Assembly (NCBI RefSeq): GCF_008831285.2
Contig: NC_045151.1
Span: 2,165,544-2,229,543 of the forward strand
Reading direction: 5' to 3'
DNA: 64,000 bases
Source of the DNA: Nymphaea colorata
Lineage: Eukaryota > Streptophyta > Magnoliopsida > Nymphaeales > Nymphaeaceae
Made by a program: the position numbers and the translations under genes. Below the pieces are notes generated by a model. The model was not told the origin of the DNA, did not search any database, and worked only from the letters and a program-made list of their open reading frames with translations. This document shows positions 1 through 11,333 of this stretch, piece by piece; position 1 is the first letter of the stretch; each line of letters opens with the position of its first letter.

Positions 1-231
1 CTCTAAAAAAAAATACTATTCTAGGTACAAAACTTTTGAAGTAGTAAATTGGTGAAATTTCAGCAATATTTGATTTGAGGACACATTGGTGAGGGCAGTT
101 GGTGGGCCTCCCCTTCTCTAGGGCGACCGTCGGCGGCGGTGAGTAGGGCTGCCGCCAGTGGTGGAGACAAATGAAAAAAAAAACATTTAAATATGAGCCA
201 CCATGTTTTGTTAGATGGATGGTTTTAATTT

Positions 232-264
<33 letters not shown>

Positions 265-1185
265 GAGAGAGAGAGAGTAATTTGTTATATAAAAATTCAA
301 ATACAATTGATAGAATCTATGAAACTTAAAGCAATTCTTTTCTCAGAATCTGGGATGATTGATGGGTTTGTCATGATTAATTAATTCAGCAAAAACAAAT
401 ATGTTCTTAAGATGATTGTTTTGAGGCTGAACTTTAGAGAACGATATGTAATACATCTAATGGGATTAACATATGGTCTTCATATTTAAAGCAAAGCCTT
501 TGATACTTGGTATACTATTTCCAAGTCACATTACTTTGTGGGTAAAGAGAGGCTTCACCATTCTTCTTCTTCTTCTTCCGCTTCTTCATTTCTGGCTTCC
601 TTTCAATTTAACATTGCCAATCAAATAGATACTCTAAAACAGTTCGTAAAAAGATCAATTTACGCTTTTTTCATGACAACATGTACTTAGAATAAACCAT
701 CTTAACTGGGTCACATTTGGATTTTAAAAAAGTTCTGACATAATTTGTTTCATACATAGTAGTAAGGCACTTTTACATCCTATATCAGATTGGATTTTAG
801 TAGGGGAAAAATTATTGGATTGGAATCTCTATTCCTGCTCAAGTACTTGACCCCAAAACAAGAGGACTCACAAACATGACTACCATGTTAAAGCACGATG
901 AGAGTTCACATTAGAGGCCATTTGATTGCTATCCTATAAGACAAAACAGACATGACATCCTATCTACTACATACTATATTGTCCCTATAAATAACAGTGT
1001 TCTTTGTCCACTGTTTGATGGTTTTCGAAACAAAATAATATAGATTTCATAGGAAGTAAAGTAATAGCTATGTATACTAGACATGAGAAGTTGAACTTGT
1101 TTCACCGCAACACATGCCATGCTCCCAAGTGACTGGTTCTTGTGAGTGGGTTATGAAGTTGTCGTGTTCTCTAATTTCTGTGCAG
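1..1185. other. Upstream flank or intron of the broken NLR gene; microsatellite
   Basis: No protein-coding region is supported here. A (TA)n tract followed by (GA)n lies at 231-278. The stretch ends in a pyrimidine-rich acceptor-like sequence with AG at 1184-1185, so at least the right part is read as the end of an intron of the NLR gene. The NB-ARC and RPW8 parts that should precede the LRR are not visible, so they lie left of the window or have been lost. Confidence 0.45.
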
Positions 1186-1360
1186 GCGAAATGAAAAGTT
1201 CAGACTGGCCGGATCTAGACCTACCTGACGCTGAAGTCCTCATCCTCAACTTCTCAGCAACTTCCTACTGCTTGCCACCATTCTTGCAAAGTATGAAGAA
1301 TCTCAAAGTTCTGGTTGTTGCCAATCATGGTTCCAACCGCGCAGAACTAGACAGACTCTC
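1186..1360 (+). pseudogene. RPW8-type (RNL) NLR, LRR exon, 5' half before the retrotransposon
   Basis: The frame beginning after the AG at 1184-1185 reads GEMKSSDW, then DLPDAEVLILNFSA, LPPFLQSMKNLKVLVV and NHGS. This is the start of the C-terminal leucine-rich-repeat exon of ADR1/NRG1-class NLRs, the CC-R helper NLRs that relay signals from sensor immune receptors. The reading frame is open up to 1360, where a copia element is inserted. The last five bases (1356-1360, ctctc) are repeated after the element. The host frame continues at 4228 without any shift once the element and one duplicate copy are disregarded. The acceptor assignment rests on motif position and is less certain than the family call. 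No start, P-loop or RPW8 region is in view. Confidence 0.8.
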
Positions 1361-1902
1361 TGTCAAGAGTCATCACCGACTCTCACGAAGCATCTTGAGC
1401 TTCCTCTCTTAAGTTGGTGCTTATGTAATCATTAAAGGAAAACAAAAAATAATTAAAAAAAAAAACAAAAACAAAAATGTGGAAATCGGTGGAAGCATCC
1501 ACCACTAACTTCCTCTCCCTTTAAATAGGGACGTTGGGCCATAGTAAGATGTGTGTGAAAAACATCGTGGGTTGAGCATTGTGAGTTGGGTTGAGTCTTA
1601 GTGTATGCTCACTTTGTGAGCTGGTGAGGTGTGTGAGAGTTGTTAATGTGTGCTTAGTGCAAGAGCATCGGGCTTGGAGGTGCTAGGGTGTGGAAGTTCA
1701 CTACATGAGCTGAGGTGAGTTTTCTTGAGCCTCCTTTTGTAATGTTTATTTTGATGAATAAATAGTTTACATCTTAAAGTATACTTTGCCAAAGTTATTA
1801 TCCAAAATTATTTTGGACATCGAGACTCGGCCGGATTTTCTCCGCATAAATTCGAGTTTGTAGCTCAGTTATATTTAGGGCCCGCATTACGTTTTCCCAA
1901 CA
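1361..1902 (+). repeat. 5' LTR of the copia element
   Basis: Begins tgtcaagagtcatcaccgac and ends in cccaaca. A TATA-like tttaaata lies near 1520 and an aataaatag motif near 1757, which could serve as promoter and poly(A) signal. It matches 3680-4222 along its length with scattered substitutions. Confidence 0.95.
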
Positions 1903-1904
1903 AG

Positions 1905-1916
1905 TGGTATCAGAGC
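1905..1916 (+). other. Primer-binding site, initiator tRNA-Met
   Basis: tggtatcagagc lies two bases after the LTR end. It is the standard plant copia primer site complementary to the 3' end of initiator tRNA-Met. Confidence 0.92.
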
Positions 1917-1978
1917 GAGGTTCAGTTTAAGGGTCGATTTACTAGTGAGATTAATTGGGCCAATTATATTTTGAAATT

Positions 1979-2820
1979 ATGGCGGCATTAGCAGTTGCAT
2001 TAAATAATATTGAGAAGCTTAACAATAGCAATTATGGCTATTGGAAATCTTGTATGGAGTCTATTTTCTAGGACAAGAATTATGGGATATAGTATTGGGA
2101 TCAAATGCTAATATTCCTGTCAATGAGGAAGCTAAAAAGAAATGGATGACCAAAGCAGGGAAAACTCTCTTTGCAATTAAAGTATCAATTGAGAATGATT
2201 TATTAGAGCATATACGTGATGTTAAGACTCATAAAGAAGCATGGGATGCTTTTGCAACCCTTTTTTCTCGAGCTAATGATGCCCGCCTACAATTGTTAGA
2301 AAATGAATTAGCTACATTAACTCAGGGAAATATGTCGATAGCAGAGTACTTTATGAAAGTTAAAAATATTTGTAGGTAGATATCTCAAATTGACCCTGAG
2401 TCTAAGATTAGTGAAGCCCGTATGCGAAGAATCCTTGTTCGTGGACTTCATCCAAAATTTGGTAGTTTTATAATTGATGTTCAAGGCTGACCAGTTCAAC
2501 CAACTTTGTTGGAGTTAGATAATCTCTTGATCAATCAAGAAACATTAGCAAAGCAAATAGCTGGACTTTCTCTCAAATGAAATAATGAGAAAGCTTTGTT
2601 TAGTAAGGGTCAAAGATCACACTGGCCAACCAAACTAGTCATTAGGACTCCAAGTAGGAATAGTGAAGACGAGAAAGAGAAAAACGCAGAAAAGAAAACA
2701 AGAGAAACTACACCGTAGTGGAAACCAAAGAAGAAATGTTTTAGATGTAGAAAATTGGATCATATTGCTCGTGACTGCAGAGTCAGAATAAATGAAGGAA
2801 ATGCAGTCATGACAAGTAAG
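1979..2820 (+). pseudogene. copia gag remnant with zinc knuckle
   Basis: An ATG at 1979 opens a frame reading MAALAVALNN...NYGYWKS, typical of the gag N-terminus. A small frameshift near 2055-2070 moves it to the frame of 2041-2379, which carries GQELWDIVLG, KEAWDAFATLF and QLLENELATL (the retrotran_gag/UBN2 type domain). In-frame stops follow at about 2377, 2488, 2578 and 2716. A CCHC-type knuckle, CFRCRKLDHIARDC, lies near 2739-2780. The capsid gene is therefore recognisable but dead. Confidence 0.9.
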
Positions 2821-2842
2821 CAATATGGGGGAGTTGAGACAC

Positions 2843-3633
2843 TTCCTTGGATTGGAAATTGATTACAAAACTCAAGGAAGTATGTTCATGACTTACTACA
2901 TAAGTATGGTATGCTCAGTTGTAAACTTATATCAACACCAATTGAGGTAAATGCAAAACTTAGAATTGATGAAGGAGACAAGCTGGACAATGTTAATGTA
3001 TCGACAACTGGTTGGAAGCCTAATCTACTTAACATTATCAAGACCAGACATTGTCTATGCAGTTGGTATAGTGAGCAGGTTCATGCAAACTCCAAGGAAG
3101 CCACATTTAGAAACACTAAAAAGAATAGTAAGGTATATCAAAGGAACTCTTGACTTTGGTATACTTTATGAAAAGGGACCAACTTGTCAAGTTGTTGGTC
3201 ATTGTGATGCGGATTATACTGGAAACTTATCAACTCGAAGATCAACCACTGGATATACGTTTAGTCTTGGAAGTGGTGCAATTTCATGGTGCAGCAAGAG
3301 ACAGCCGACAGTTTCACTGTCTACAATAAAAGCAGAATATAGAGCAGCATCTCAAGCAGCACAAGAATGTGTGTGGTTGATGCGACTGCTGAAAGACATT
3401 AAACAAGATGTGGATTATGAGTAAAAAGTCTCTACTGCGATAATCAAAGTGCAATCAGACTTGCAGAGAATCGTGTTTTCCATGATTGAACGAAACACAT
3501 AAAGGTGGAACATCATTTTATGAGAGAAAAGGTACTCAAAAGAGAAATTTAGTTACAGTCAATCGCTTCAGAAAATCAAGTTGTTGACATCTTTACCAAA
3601 GGCTTACCCGTGCAAACATTTACCAAGTTTTGA
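2843..3633 (+). pseudogene. copia reverse transcriptase tail plus RNase H remnant
   Basis: The interior resumes abruptly near 2843 at the FLGLEID motif, which normally sits late in copia reverse transcriptase. After a frame change it continues with KYVHDLLHKYGMLSCK, then [18 protein letters not shown] and the RNase H motifs [19 protein letters not shown] and [11 protein letters not shown] (2951-3424). A further frameshift near 3420 leads to a CDNQSAIRLAEN block and the ADIFTK-like end near 3590. The missing protease, integrase and main polymerase domains put the internal deletion junction near 2820-2845. Confidence 0.92.
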
Positions 3634-3666
3634 AGAATGTTAAGAGTTATGAGTAAAGAGCCGGTA

Positions 3667-3679
3667 ATGAGGGAGAGAT
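3667..3679 (+). other. Polypurine tract of the copia element
   Basis: A purine run (atgagggagagat) immediately precedes the right LTR. This is the expected plus-strand primer position. Confidence 0.75.
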
Positions 3680-4222
3680 TGTCAAGAGTCATCATGGACT
3701 CAAGAGTCATCACCGACTCTCACGAAGCATCTTGAGCCTCCTCTCTTAAGTCGGTGCTTATGTAATCATTAAAGGAAAAACAAAAAAAACAAAAGAATAG
3801 AAATGTGGAAATAGGTGGAAGCATCCACCACCGACTTCCTCTCCCTTTAAATAGGGACGTTGGGCCATAGTAAGATGTGTGTGAAAAAAATCGTGGGTTG
3901 AGCATTGTGAGTTGGGTTGAGTCTTAGTGTATGCTCACTTTGTGAGCTGGTGAGGTGTGTGAGAGTTTTTAATGTGTGCTCAATGCAAGAGCGTCGGGCT
4001 TAGAGGTGCTAGGGTGTGGAAGTTCACTACGTGAGCTGAGGTGAGTTTTCTTGAGCCTCCTTTTGTAATGTTTATTTTGATGAATAAATAGTTTACATTT
4101 TAAAGTATACTTTGTCAAAGTTATTATCCAAAATTATTTTAGACGTCGAGACTCTGCCGGATTTTCTCCGCATAAATTCGAGTTTGTAGCTGAGTTATAT
4201 TTAGGGCCCCATTTTCCCAACA
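3680..4222 (+). repeat. 3' LTR of the copia element
   Basis: Begins tgtcaagagtcatc and ends ttttcccaaca. Compared with the 5' LTR it carries an extra 18-base duplication near its start (the word caagagtcatca occurs twice) and a small deletion close to its end. The two LTRs have therefore diverged since insertion. Confidence 0.95.
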
Positions 4223-4227
4223 CTCTC

Positions 4228-4945
4228 CCTGTTATCTTATCTAAATAAACTCAAGAGGGTCATGGTTAGAAAGATATCACTCCCCGCTGAGCCACTGCGG
4301 ATGGTGGAAGGAGGATCCCGATTATGGTCCAGAGTGTGGAAGTTTGTAAAAAGTGTCATTTCCATAACAATAGGTGCTTCCCCTGAGCCGCCTCAGGATC
4401 TGCATAAGCTTTCACTAGTCTTCTGTGACGTTCGCCATCTGCTGCACATCCCTTCATTGTTTCTAAGTGTCAGGGATCTGGAAATAGATTACTGCACTGA
4501 CTTGGGCTGATTGCCGGATACCATCTGCCACATTTCGAGTCTGGAGAAGTTAAACATAACCAATTTCCCTGACTTGCTCAGGCTGCCAAAGAGCATTGAT
4601 AAACTGAGCAAATTGAAAGTCCTGCGATTGCAAGCTTGCGGGACTTTGAAACGCTTACCGCAGTCAATGAGCCAACTCTCAGAACTCAGGTTCTTGGATA
4701 TCTCATACTGTTCTAGTTTGGGTGCTTTTCCTGAAGGAATGGAAGTCCTGAGGCGCCTGGAGAAGATTGACATGAGATCCTGCTCAGGAATCGAGGAGTT
4801 GCCTCCTTCTCTGGTACAAATGGAATGCTTGACGAAGGTGATTTGCGATGAGGATGGTGCTTCTCTGTGGATTTCTTGTGGATTCGACCCCAGTAAGCTA
4901 GATGTGCGCAGAGAGGAAGTGGACTTGAGATTTCTGCATGGATAG
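4228..4945 (+). pseudogene. RPW8-type (RNL) NLR, LRR exon, 3' half after the retrotransposon
   Basis: The frame interrupted at 1360 resumes here. It reads through LHKLSLVFCDV, LPDTICHISSLEKLNI, LPKSIDKLSKLKVLRL, LPQSMSQLSELRFLDIS and LEKIDMRSCSGIEELP, and ends CDEDGASLW...LDVRREEVDL before a TAG at 4943-4945. The regular LxxLxxLxL repeats and the terminal CDE/LW/REEVDL block are those of the last exon of NRG1/ADR1-class NLRs. A second lesion is an in-frame TGA at 4508-4510, at a spot where the family has a residue before LPDT; a CGA-to-TGA transition would explain it. With the retrotransposon and this stop the gene cannot give a normal receptor, although a downstream-truncated transcript remains possible. 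Confidence 0.85.
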
Positions 4946-7900
4946 TTTGTAACTTGGAATCGTCTTAACTTCTCATCAACAACTTTGTTGGCTACGACAT
5001 AATCATGATGAGTAGCCTCCTAGGTGATCATCTAGGTTAAGGAGAGAAAAAATTTTGCCAGCATGCTATAAATAGAGGTCCAATTACAACGAAAAGAAGG
5101 TGCTCTAGTTGTTTGATTATTAGGAACTCAGGTTTGTTGTTCAACGAGACGCTTTTAATTTGTTTTTCTAGACAAAAAACGTTTAGCTATTTGATAGAGA
5201 AAAAGTGGATAAAAATAGCTGTTGTGGTCATCAAAAGCTGAATCCCTTAAAGACCAATTAGTCGCCCTGCAACAAGTTAGTCATGGGAATGTGCACTACT
5301 TGTTCCACAAATTAATTGTAAGTAGTGGCAAGACCAATGTTTATATCTCTCACATTTGGATATTTGTTTGAAATTTTCAAAAGCTCTTTCTCTCTCTCTC
5401 TCTCTCTTCCCAGGCTACACTATTGTCAGTTATGAAAGTATATGATGAATCTTGGGTTGTAAGTTTCACTATTTTTTTATCATTTCCCAGTTGCATTGTG
5501 AGTTTTAATTCAGTTACTGTTGCTGCATTTTTATTTTTCTAAAGTTCGTGAGGGTACTAGAAATTTGTTGAGGATGTACATGCTCAAAATGGATGATAAG
5601 CAGTCTCTATCTGCGTTTGAAGCTTTTGCGATACCACAGACGATTCCAAAGATCATGGGTTGATAATCGTAGTAGTTTTCTGTATTTTTAATTTATTGTT
5701 GTTAGACAGTATAGCATTTATGATGTTTATTAGTGCATTTCGGCAATGCTATACTATACTTGGGAATTGAGAGGCTTGCATTAAAAAAGGCACGAAGAAA
5801 TTAGGTTGCAGGTGTTGCTGCAATAAAGTACTATTGGAGCTAGGCTTTGGAAGCCGTGATGATCATGATTGTGCACGTTGATGAACGAAAAGTTTCGTTT
5901 AGTGAAAGTAATTTTGTTATGTAAACAACAAACAACATACTAATGTGTATTGGACAGCATTTTATCATTGCAAAGTGGTAAACAATTAGCATATCAATGT
6001 GCTGAAAAGCTGGAAAATACCACCCCTTAGCTATGGCGCAAACTCTCCTGCAGATGCTCACATGCATTGGTCAAGCACAATTTTCTACAGAGTATTAGTA
6101 ATTAGTATAAGCTAGTTGGAAGACAGCCACATATGTTCACGCACCCATTTGTTGACTGAATACAGACTTCACAAGATTGGATGCTTACCCATTTGTTGCC
6201 TGAAGACGCTCTTCAGGTTGTGCATTCAGCGGAAGTACCTCGTTATAGAAAGTAAAAGCAAGACTAAAAGGAGCAGTAAGAACACCTCTTCCAGATGCTG
6301 TAGTTGGCAAGATGTTTTGACGGTCCTGCTGCTCAGTGCAAGGATAAAGGACATACCATTACACTTTATAAAGTTAATGTTTTAGGAGACCACCAAAAGT
6401 CACCAAGAAACCAACAACAGGAATGTGAGACGGATTCCAGAATTCTGACCAGAAAATCACGAAAAACGTAGAAGACAGAAGCTGAACAATTCCAAGGCAC
6501 ACACAAAATTGAGCTGAGGAACTAAAGAGATTTAAGGCCAATCTCGGCTAGTCGAGTCTCCACCTGCAAAACTTTCCCACCATTTGAAACCCAAATTTCG
6601 TAAACTCCACAACCCCCCGACTTCTGGGCCATGATTTCTGTAGCAAAGACCCAATTCTTGATTCTCAGAGTTAACAACCACATCCATCTTTTCAAACGAA
6701 GGCCAACCATCTTTTCAGTGACGCTTCAGAACACCCAAAAAGAAACTTAACAAGACATAAAACCCAACTGACTCCATTACTACAAGAAAAAGCACAATAT
6801 TTTCCCCACAAGCTTATGTAAATAAGAAAAAAGAAAAAGGAAAATTCCAAAACTTCAGATATTGCTAATCTTGAAGACGATCAACACCCAACAAACTTCT
6901 TACAGTAGCCAAAACTAAAAGGGCACCATAAATCGAAGAACATGAAAGACAAAATGGCCACATATGATAATTCCATATCAGGAAGACGGGAAATAGAAAG
7001 AGAGACAGGCCTGCCAAGATAGCTTCATTCATTAGTAGGAAGACAAAGGAAGAAAAGCTGTTCATGGAAGAGCATGAAAGGCAGCAAAAGAAAATGGGCT
7101 GTCATAAATGGAAGATCAGAATATGATGTACACCTAATCCCTTTCAATTCAAACCATTCCATCTGAAGAAAAGAAGGCTTCAATAACCACAGGCTGTCGT
7201 AAATGAAGCAAACCAAACAGATATGCAACTGCAACATAGTACATATGCAATAGATACAGATTGACAAACTAATTGGAGAGCCCCGTCCCTCCTTAACCAG
7301 AACCATAATAAGGCTGAAATATTAATACAACCTTACATCAACAAAATACACCATAGTAGAACGATGTTAAACTGATAACAGAATGTGAACATGCAAGAAC
7401 CAAAGGTAGCCAACAGGTATACTTGTTACTACATATAATGACCATACTTAGTCGGCAAGTCAACTACAAATCCAACACCCCAGAACCAAAATTAACAAAG
7501 ACAAAATGACGAAAGCTTGATCTTTAAATGACAGACAAAATTAGGGGCGTTTGATATATCTACAATTATAGAATCAAAATGCATATTTTTTAAGAAATTA
7601 GAATTATTACACAAACATGGCATTTTGTTTTCGAATTTGAGAAGGAAGTATAATTTGGAAAGCACCCATTTAATATTCGGGGAAGAGTCTACCATTTAAA
7701 CCTGACATTTCAATGTATTTTTTTTTCAAGGAATCTCGGTGAGGCACATGTATCCATTCCAGCCCTCACCTTCCGGCCTCAACGTAGCTGTGTCAATAAT
7801 AATGTACTACCACCTTCTTTGGCGAAATAGGATGAAAAGATCTTAGTAACTAAGGAAAAGGACACAAGATTAATGCTGATATTGGCTCACGTGGATCCAT

Positions 7901-8600
7901 AGGAAATGGTAATCAAACGAGTTCTGCTGAGTCCGTTGTGAACCGATTCGAAATACTTTAAAAGTCATTAAAAAACAATAAAAGCAGTGCATTAAAAATA
8001 ATACAGAAATAAAAACTCTTAAAATACTTGAAAAAATAGCTAAAAGTAGATAGAATCAATAAGGTCTTCCGCCGGTCCAATTCGAATGAGTCGATTCAAG
8101 TGAATTTGAGCCAATTTTAGAGTTGAAATCCATGAATCTGATGTGGTATGTTTTTATTGATATGTTTTTATTGATGTGCCGATAAAAATTAAAATCCGGC
8201 TGGGTTTTATTCACTATTGTTTCTGAAATTAAAACAATATAGAACTTGTGATTTAAGTATAAGAAGCTTGTAAAATAACTTGATCACATATATAACTCAA
8301 AAACAAAACAACTTAATATCAAGTAAGCAATAATTAAGTCATATTTACTCATGTGATAACAAGAAACTGGACAAATAAATAGTCTCTGCTACTCTATGGT
8401 TGCATCTCTCAATATGGTTAAGTAGTAAGTGTCAATGTATTAATGAAAAAAAACTCAGACATGAAACAAACATTATAATCAAGACATTCAACATTTATAT
8501 TGTAACAGTTAACAAACTGAACATGCTTGTATATATTCTCTAAAGTTGGAAGAACAAAAGATAAATTAACCTAATTATTAAAAAACCAAAGTAAATAGAT
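4946..8600. other. Intergenic, no gene recognised
   Basis: The track contains only short open frames without family signature or exon structure. There is a (CT)n run at 5390-5406. A stretch at 6880-7230 repeats the words ggctgtcataaatg / ggctgtcgtaaatg / gcaccataaatcg, suggesting local duplication. A 62-residue reverse-strand frame at 6522-6710 has codon-like texture, but I cannot link it to any family. Confidence 0.4.
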
Positions 8601-8619
8601 AACCATAGATGAAGTTAAG

Positions 8620-9180
8620 CCTGGGATTTTCATGAGTGGAGTTCAAGCTGAGCTAGCTTGAGCTCGGGTCAAACCTGAGTTGAGCTCAAGTTGACTGGTT
8701 CTAACTCAGTTCAGCTAAAGTTGACGAAGCACGAACTCAGCTTTGTTAAGCTCGAGTTAAGCTCGAGCTAAGGCTCGACTTGTGCTTAGCCGAGCCATTT
8801 ATTAAAAAATTTATTTTTCTGATTAGAAGGAGAAGAGGAGACCCAAAGTCCAAGCCTCCCTTTTGCTAGGCCATAGGGACACCCATTGAAATAAATTTTT
8901 CTGACAATAATGTGAAATATCTTTTTACACATTTTTGTTACCACAAGATTAAACGAGTTTATCTGAACGGAGCCTGCCTTGGATCTGCCCAGCTTGATTT
9001 GGACTCGTTAATTTAAACTAGTCCACTTCTTAACGTGAACTCAACTCATTTATTTGGGTGAGTCCTTTTCTTAACTTGAACTCGACTCGTTTATTAAAGA
9101 ATCGATCCGAGTTGAAGGAGTTGAAGGAGTTCGAGTCAAGCCTAAGTTGGCTCAACTCATTGAACATCACTAGTTATTCA
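8620..9180. repeat. Dispersed repeat rich in gagctcgagtt words
   Basis: Many degenerate copies of gagctcgagtt, gttgagctcaag and cgaactcag occur in both directions around 8630-8790 and again at 8980-9150. This is a short-period, internally repetitive element common as high-copy filler in plant genomes. No coding capacity is seen. Confidence 0.5.
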
Positions 9181-9389
9181 TTCTCTAAGTCTAAAAGGAA
9201 CCTTGTCTTGTCCTACAGATTGTAAGGGGAGAAATGAATTTTAAGTTGCCGGCCATTAGACCTGTTGTTGCCTTTTCTGTCTTTGACCATTAGACCGGTC
9301 AGCATGATGCTCCAGTGGCTCTGGTCAATCTTATTCTGACAACATACTTTATTAACAACTAGTTGTTACAACAACACGATTGTGGGCTA

Positions 9390-9570
9390 TATACAGTGCG
9401 TAGCCACATGTGGGTCGGGGTGGGCAGTTACCCACACCAGCTCTTTAAAATTCATTTATTTTTACATTGAAAATTTTAATATTTATTTTTATACATATAT
9501 AGGTACCCCTTCAAATATAATTGTTTCCAAACATGTGCCTTTCTAGCAAATTTTTCTGACTCCGGGCTAT
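9390..9570. repeat. Dispersed repeat family, copy 1
   Basis: A block starting near gtagccacatgtggg, through cccacaccagct and an AT-rich core, to tttttctgactcc resembles 47985-48165 and more weakly 49570-49790. The shared ends and the AT-rich middle point to one short dispersed element family. Its class is not clear from sequence alone. Confidence 0.45.
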
Positions 9571-9635
9571 ATAACGATACAACATAACGTCTAGATTTGG
9601 ATTTAGACCCAGATTCTGATGATATATATTCTACC

Positions 9636-10870
9636 ACCCTCCCTCAAGTAGTACATGATCTTGAAGCATGTAACACTTGTTCTTCAGGAACCAGAATTCT
9701 CGACTTGTCAATCCTTTCGTAAATCAATGTCACTTGATCTTTAGTTCTAACATAGTGGGGCTCTGTCTCCTCTTCAATCTTTTGTCGTATAAAATGTCGA
9801 TCAATTTCAATGTGTTTCATTCTGCTATGCTGAATAAGAATAAAAGAAATGTTAATGGCACTATGCTTACTGCATAAAAGTAACGATTGGGCAATCTTCT
9901 CTCCTAAATCACTCAACAAATGTCTAATTCATGTAGCTTCTTTTGTGCCTGCAGGCATTGACAAATTATTTTGTCTTCTTACTAGAATTTATTACAGCTT
10001 ATTGTTTTTGGCTCCTTCAAGTAACAAGGTTCTCTCTTATGAAGATACAACAACCACCCACCGATCTCTTCTCATCTAGATCACATGCCCAATCTACATC
10101 TATGTGACTATCTCATGCTCATAACCAACATTATCATTCTTTCAGATCTCACCTCTCATTGTGCCGGTTAGATATCTTAAAATACTCTTCATTGCCTTCA
10201 TATGTCCTTCACTTGGGTTATGCATAAACTAAGATGTCTGATTGATAGCATAAACAATGTTAGGTCTAGTAAATGTCAGATATTGCAACATTCTCAACTG
10301 TACTATGATGTCTTTCATAAGATTGGCATAGACCTCCCCATCTTGAGAGATTTAGTCTTTGATGTAATGTACTCAGAGTGATAACTAGCCTATAATTTGT
10401 CTTGCTTGCCTTTTTCAAGAGATCATGTGTATACTTTTGCTGCATGAGTAACAATGTATCGTCTTCTCTATCAACTTCTACACCAAGGAAGTACCGCAAT
10501 TCTCCCAAATCATGTATCTTAAAATTTTTCATTATGAATTGTTTTACCTCTGTTATATGGGCATTTGAACTTCCTGTTATAACAATGTCATCAATATATA
10601 TGAGAAGAAGAGTAGTTATGTTTTTCTTTTGATAAACAAGTAAAAAATGATCTAATGAAGATATTCTAAATTTATAACATTGAATTTATAAAGAAAAGCT
10701 CTCAAACCAACAAACAAGGTGCTTGCTTTAACCTATATAAACTTCTTCATTTTGCATACCCTAGTGGAATGATCCTTTTTTTGCACAACCGTTAGGTTGC
10801 TTCATATGAACTTCTCTTTTTAATACTCCATCTAAAAATGCATATTTAACATCCATATAATATATATTAT
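9636..10870 (-). pseudogene. Ty1/copia pol remnant (reverse transcriptase to RNase H)
   Basis: Read on the minus strand from about 10870 leftwards, the sequence gives a VKYAFLDG-like block, then the YIDDIVITGSS polymerase box (near 10580-10620). DLGELRYFLGVEVD and QKYTHDLLKKASK follow (10266-10532), and the RNase H end reads AINISFILIQHSRMKHIEIDRHFIRQK (9644-9919). Several frameshifts and stops interrupt it. A reverse-complement polypurine tract at about 9636-9645 marks the end of the coding part, and the sequence left of it probably belongs to a degraded LTR. Gag, protease and integrase were not found. Confidence 0.85.
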
Positions 10871-10882
10871 ATGGATGTTAAA
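10845..10882. repeat. Perfect 38-bp palindrome
   Basis: tttaacatccatataatat is followed immediately by its exact reverse complement, giving a hairpin with 19-bp arms and no loop. It lies at the inner edge of the copia remnant. Confidence 0.9.
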
Positions 10883-10929
10883 CCTTTTTCACTAATATAA
10901 TATATATTAATGAAATGATAAAAATGCTT

Positions 10930-11284
10930 TGGGGAAGAAAAGAAAACCAACACCACCTTTTACAGCATGTCAATGACACACCTTCATCATGTGACAATTA
11001 AAAGTTTATTAAGTCAATTCATAAAACTTTATATATATGTATATATAAAGTGAGTGTACGATGATTATGGTTATCTATAGTCACCTAGTCATTTAATTAA
11101 GATCGTCCATCTAAAGCATATAGATGATTGAGATAAAAATAAAGAAAAAAAGTTATAAAAGAACTAATATTAAACGATGAACATGTTTATCATGTCTTTT
11201 TTTTTATTTTTCTCTTATATATTCATCACGTCTGATTGCACAGTGCAAATTAGATGACGGAGTGACTCTAAAAAGCTAGTCACC

Positions 11285-11333
<49 letters not shown>

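Larger units (their letters stand above)
1361..4222 (+). mobile_element. Ty1/copia LTR retrotransposon, internally deleted, non-autonomous
   Basis: The element has two near-identical LTRs (542 and 543 bp) starting TG and ending CA. A primer-binding site lies just inside the left LTR, and a polypurine tract abuts the right one. It is flanked by a perfect 5-bp target-site duplication, ctctc, at 1356-1360 and 4223-4227, the size expected of copia integrase. The interior is only about 1.8 kb. Decayed gag with a zinc knuckle is followed directly by the C-terminal end of reverse transcriptase and RNase H. Protease, integrase and most of reverse transcriptase are missing, so this copy could only have moved with enzymes from another element. 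It lies within the LRR exon of an NLR gene, in the same orientation. Confidence 0.95.

Noticed and set aside
6522-7306. Several minus-strand frames that might form a gene
   Set aside because: No conserved motif and no consistent splice-site chain linking them.
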